Source: Cellvibrio sp. PSBB023 (GTDB lineage Bacteria; Pseudomonadota; Gammaproteobacteria; Pseudomonadales; Cellvibrionaceae). From it: DNA of 64,000 nt. Of this stretch, positions 62,701-64,000 are shown piece by piece. Below the pieces are notes generated by a model. It searched no databases. It was not told the origin of the DNA and worked only from the letters and a program-made list of their open reading frames with translations. Numbering within the stretch: the first letter of the stretch is position 1; each line of letters opens with the position of its first letter. The stretch is taken from positions 4,395,501 to 4,459,500 of the forward strand of contig NZ_CP019799.1 in assembly GCF_002007605.1 (NCBI RefSeq). Direction: 5' to 3'. The translations under genes and the position numbers were made by a program.

Positions 62701-63149
62701 CTGCTGCTGGTACTGCTCGGCGGGACGCTGCTTGGGCTGCTACTGGATGTTGCACTGCCACTACAGCTGGTGCCGTTGAGTGTGAAATCTGTTGGTGCTG
62801 CTGCGCTGGGATTATTCACAATAAAACCAAATTGTGCTGTCGCATTCGTCGCCAGGTTACCGTTGTAACCTGCGTTTTTCACGCACACATTTTTGCCTGT
62901 AGCAGTGAAGGTTCCATCCCACAAATTGGCGATGGCATCATTACCATTGAAGGTCCAGCATAATTCCCAATTAGTAATAGCAGCGCCGTTATTTTTCAGT
63001 GCAACGGTAATTTGCGCACCAGTACTCCAACTATTTGCTGCGGTATAAGAAACATTACACAGGTTCTGTGCCTGCACCGTGGTTGGCGCTATCAGCGCGA
63101 GTGCCAAACTGAACGGGGAGAGCAGTGAGAGTTTAAGTAAATTTTTCAT
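59772..63149 (-). CDS. CBM2-YceI-cytochrome c-DUF1587/1592/1588/1585 fusion protein
   Basis: A 1125-residue secreted modular protein resembling Cellvibrio Cbp2D/E. Signal peptide to ~27 (TVQAQ). CBM2 (about 28-133; YTAANSWSTGAQITVALKNNGAAITNWELCWTF) binds cellulose. After a Ser-rich linker comes a YceI domain (~160-345; WLLDTTKSSFHFVTVKNTN), a lipid/quinone-binding lipocalin. Then an FN3-like domain (~350-440), a second Ser linker and a cytochrome c domain with heme motif CVACH (~490). The rest has DUF1587 (LRLLTKNEYQRSVRDLVGYT), DUF1592, DUF1588 with a second heme-type motif CSNCH (~964), and DUF1585. It probably shuttles electrons at the cellulose surface. The order CBM2-YceI-cytochrome is known to be linked with cellulose oxidation; the DUF1592 part is unexplained. 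Confidence 0.9.
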   Translation of the reverse strand: MKNLLKLSLLSPFSLALALIAPTTVQAQNLCNVSYTAANSWSTGAQITVALKNNGAAITNWELCWTFNGNDAIANLWDGTFTATGKNVCVKNAGYNGNLATNATAQFGFIVNNPSAAAPTDFTLNGTSCSGSATSSSSPSSVPPSSTSSSSSSSSVAPSTAARWLLDTTKSSFHFVTVKNTNTAETFTFTQLQGTVATTGNATLSIPLASISTGFDIRNTRMQNLLFESSYLPQLHFTTQLDVSALDAMPVGAIQVQSLTGNLILHAVNKPITFDATIVKHSNTSISVSPRRPIVINSVDFELNAGVEALRVVANLSSIGEKTPVYFKMFLTRDNPTNIAAITLPSAPAAPTSLMGNLSQVSGDTSLNWADVSTNETGFLVRRKGADGRWTTQSNLPANSSSFMESLLSVYGSYDYKVISYRDSVPSAASNVISLVYSNGQSSTSSSSVSSSVPSSGSSQSNSSSSSSSSNGGVIVGDATRGATLWNTQSCVACHGVDGEKNASGTPAAAPLNPNRSVYRHSQDNQDRSLRDFIAMWMPQTDPGSCTGQCAADLEAYILTWRRPSDGIPDNPVSNFSCPSTGPTYGQRTLRLLTKNEYQRSVRDLVGYTQDVISRLPDDFIAGSFMNNNTLIVDKNRYTSYISTAERIATDVATRWNAVLACTPSTTCADKLVSDLAPRIFRRPLTTDEQTAYRGVARGTTGGRTAAEGMEVALAAMLSSPQFLYRSELGELSSGGVYKLTGYEMATFMSYTFTGSTPSTELMAAAGRGDLNTAAGVRQQAATLLNSPNTRALLGDFVNRWLGTEQLETKEKTGITNFATLANDMKLELGKNFAQAMLSSNSTFASIYNPSYTYVNQRLANLYGLSYNASGADADGFVSANTAERGGILISGAFLSRYASATDANLVTRAVAVRRKMMCQDIPEPPSGVSLDREALAARDKEFFENPHTTQRMIFDRITSGTSCSNCHGEIINPLGGSMENYDSLGRVRAVDLKGNAINAAGIFFSPFPQLQFLNDPDRVIHSPAIQFNGGKDLARTVVEDPMVSKLAQSCLATQFVSYSTGIHSIFLIDSTRDVGYPRISKAEESAYRCDVADLTNVLTASGPRAMLEEIPALDSVMYRQEWVR

Positions 63150-63172
63150 GATAGATTCTCTTTAGCCTCCAA

Positions 63173-64000
63173 TTAGCGCGCGTCAAAAACAAGCGCGAAG
63201 TCAACAGGCACTGCCGCACTGATCGAGGTCAGATTGACAATCGTGCGCAGGGCTTCCACACCGGCAGTCAAGTTGAAATCACCTGCACGAGTCAGTACCG
63301 GCGCCATGCTTTGCACCAGAATGCGCGAGTTGGATAAACGCTGCACCGACACGCGTGTTGTGACGGCAACGGTTACACCGTGCAGATCAACATTGGCGCT
63401 CACGTCTGTTTGTGTTGTTTGTCCCAATGCCAGCGAACTCAGCAGTGTTGCAGGCACAGGTACCGTGATTGTTGCCGTAGGGAAGCTGACTGTTTCAAAC
63501 AACAAGTCACGCACACGTTGATCGCGCAGTGCAACACCGGTGCTGACGCTGTTCAGATCAATTGTTACTGTTGCCACACCGTTAGCACCAATCGCACCTG
63601 TCAAGGTAGTGAAGGTATGTACTTCTACGTTGTGCGTGTTTTTAGTGGTGACAAAGTTCAGGTAAGACGCACTGCTATTTAAATCCCAAGCGGCTTGATT
63701 AACTGCCGATGAGGATGAGCTGGTGGTTGCACTGCTCGATACCGACGATGACGATCTTGATGAAGATGAAATAGACGATGGTATTGAGCTGGCAGAAGAA
63801 CTCACGGAAGAGCTTGGCACTGATGATGTTGTCGCGCCGCAGGCTGCGCCGGTTACTTGTGGCACCTCGGCACTTGCGCTGCCCTTGCTGCCTTGAAATC
63901 CAATTTCAACGGTTTGATTGGGTGGGATGGTGCCATTCCATCCCAAATTAGAGGCGGAATAGGGATTGGTGCCGCTGTAGTTAGCATTCCAATTACTGGT
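63173..64000 (-). CDS. CBM2-YceI secreted protein, 5' end outside the window
   Basis: The frame is open on the minus strand from the window edge to a stop at 63173, so only the C-terminal 275 residues are seen. They begin with the last part of a CBM2 ([40 protein letters not shown]), then a Ser-rich linker (about 50 residues) and a complete YceI domain ([32 protein letters not shown] ... [32 protein letters not shown]). The YceI part is homologous to that of the next gene, so the two arose by duplication. It is likely a Cbp2-type cellulose-bound quinone- or lipid-binding protein. The gap to the next gene is 23 nt, so they form an operon. Confidence 0.9.
   Translation of the reverse strand, partial: TSNWNANYSGTNPYSASNLGWNGTIPPNQTVEIGFQGSKGSASAEVPQVTGAACGATTSSVPSSSVSSSASSIPSSISSSSRSSSSVSSSATTSSSSSAVNQAAWDLNSSASYLNFVTTKNTHNVEVHTFTTLTGAIGANGVATVTIDLNSVSTGVALRDQRVRDLLFETVSFPTATITVPVPATLLSSLALGQTTQTDVSANVDLHGVTVAVTTRVSVQRLSNSRILVQSMAPVLTRAGDFNLTAGVEALRTIVNLTSISAAVPVDFALVFDAR

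Overview
The window looks like chromosome from a plant-polysaccharide-degrading gammaproteobacterium, most likely Cellvibrio or a close relative. This is an inference from gene content: a secreted GH11 xylanase with a CBM60 module, a GH43 enzyme, CBM2 modules joined to other domains by long serine linkers, YceI/cytochrome fusion proteins of the Cbp2D/E kind, and a TonB-dependent receptor. No ribosomal RNA, tRNA, CRISPR array or transposase was seen.

Layout. 1-3.5 kb: end of a membrane protein, an ECF sigma factor with a membrane partner, a small phosphate-binding-like protein and a YbiT-type ABC-F ATPase. 3.5-14.6 kb: a defence island holding a type I restriction-modification system (hsdR, hsdM, hsdS). 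It is interrupted by an AbiE-like regulator/nucleotidyltransferase pair and followed by an AAA ATPase/DUF4276 pair and an Mrr-like nuclease. Two ~85-bp palindromic repeats in opposite orientation bracket hsdR and the AbiE-like pair, and a third palindromic element sits in frame inside hsdM. 14.6-18.6 kb: a YjdM/PhnA-like protein, a TRIC-type channel, a ribbon-helix-helix protein, a spermidine-synthase-like protein and an outer-membrane barrel protein.

18.7-27.4 kb is the region I find most interesting. One leftward-to-rightward run of genes encodes a thermostable-hemolysin-family protein that looks GNAT-like, an acyl-adenylating enzyme, a heme-oxygenase-like putative diiron oxidase, an SDR and a TPR protein. 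It continues into a PmrAB/QseBC-like two-component system, a cupredoxin, an FTR1 iron permease and a small outer-membrane protein. The intergenic region in front of it contains two sites of the form CTTAAK-N5-CTTAAG, the arrangement bound by PmrA/QseB regulators. I infer an iron-linked, self-regulated small-molecule or lipid pathway that I cannot match to a described one.

27.4-32.4 kb: a probable Fur-controlled iron operon (DUF4198, EF-hand lipoprotein, TonB receptor, flavodoxin, unknown). 32.5-45 kb: an HxlR regulator diverging from a frameshifted qorB, GH43, a ParD-like/methionine aminopeptidase pair, a molybdenum hydroxylase set (xdhC, mobA-like, 2Fe-2S and large subunits), an MBL-fold protein, a LysR regulator, a HEAT-repeat protein and the GH11 xylanase. 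45-55.6 kb: a head-to-head response regulator/7TMR-DISM kinase pair, a small secreted protein, and a 2309-residue calcium-repeat protein that ends in a second signal-like segment and an outer-membrane barrel. 55.7-58.4 kb: DUF3299 plus a MacB/LolD-type ABC transporter with a histidine-rich loop, resembling zinc-uptake (Zrg-like) modules. 58.5-64 kb: a DUF1552 protein and two CBM2-YceI proteins, one carrying cytochrome c and DUF1587/1592/1588/1585 modules, probably extracellular redox proteins acting at cellulose.
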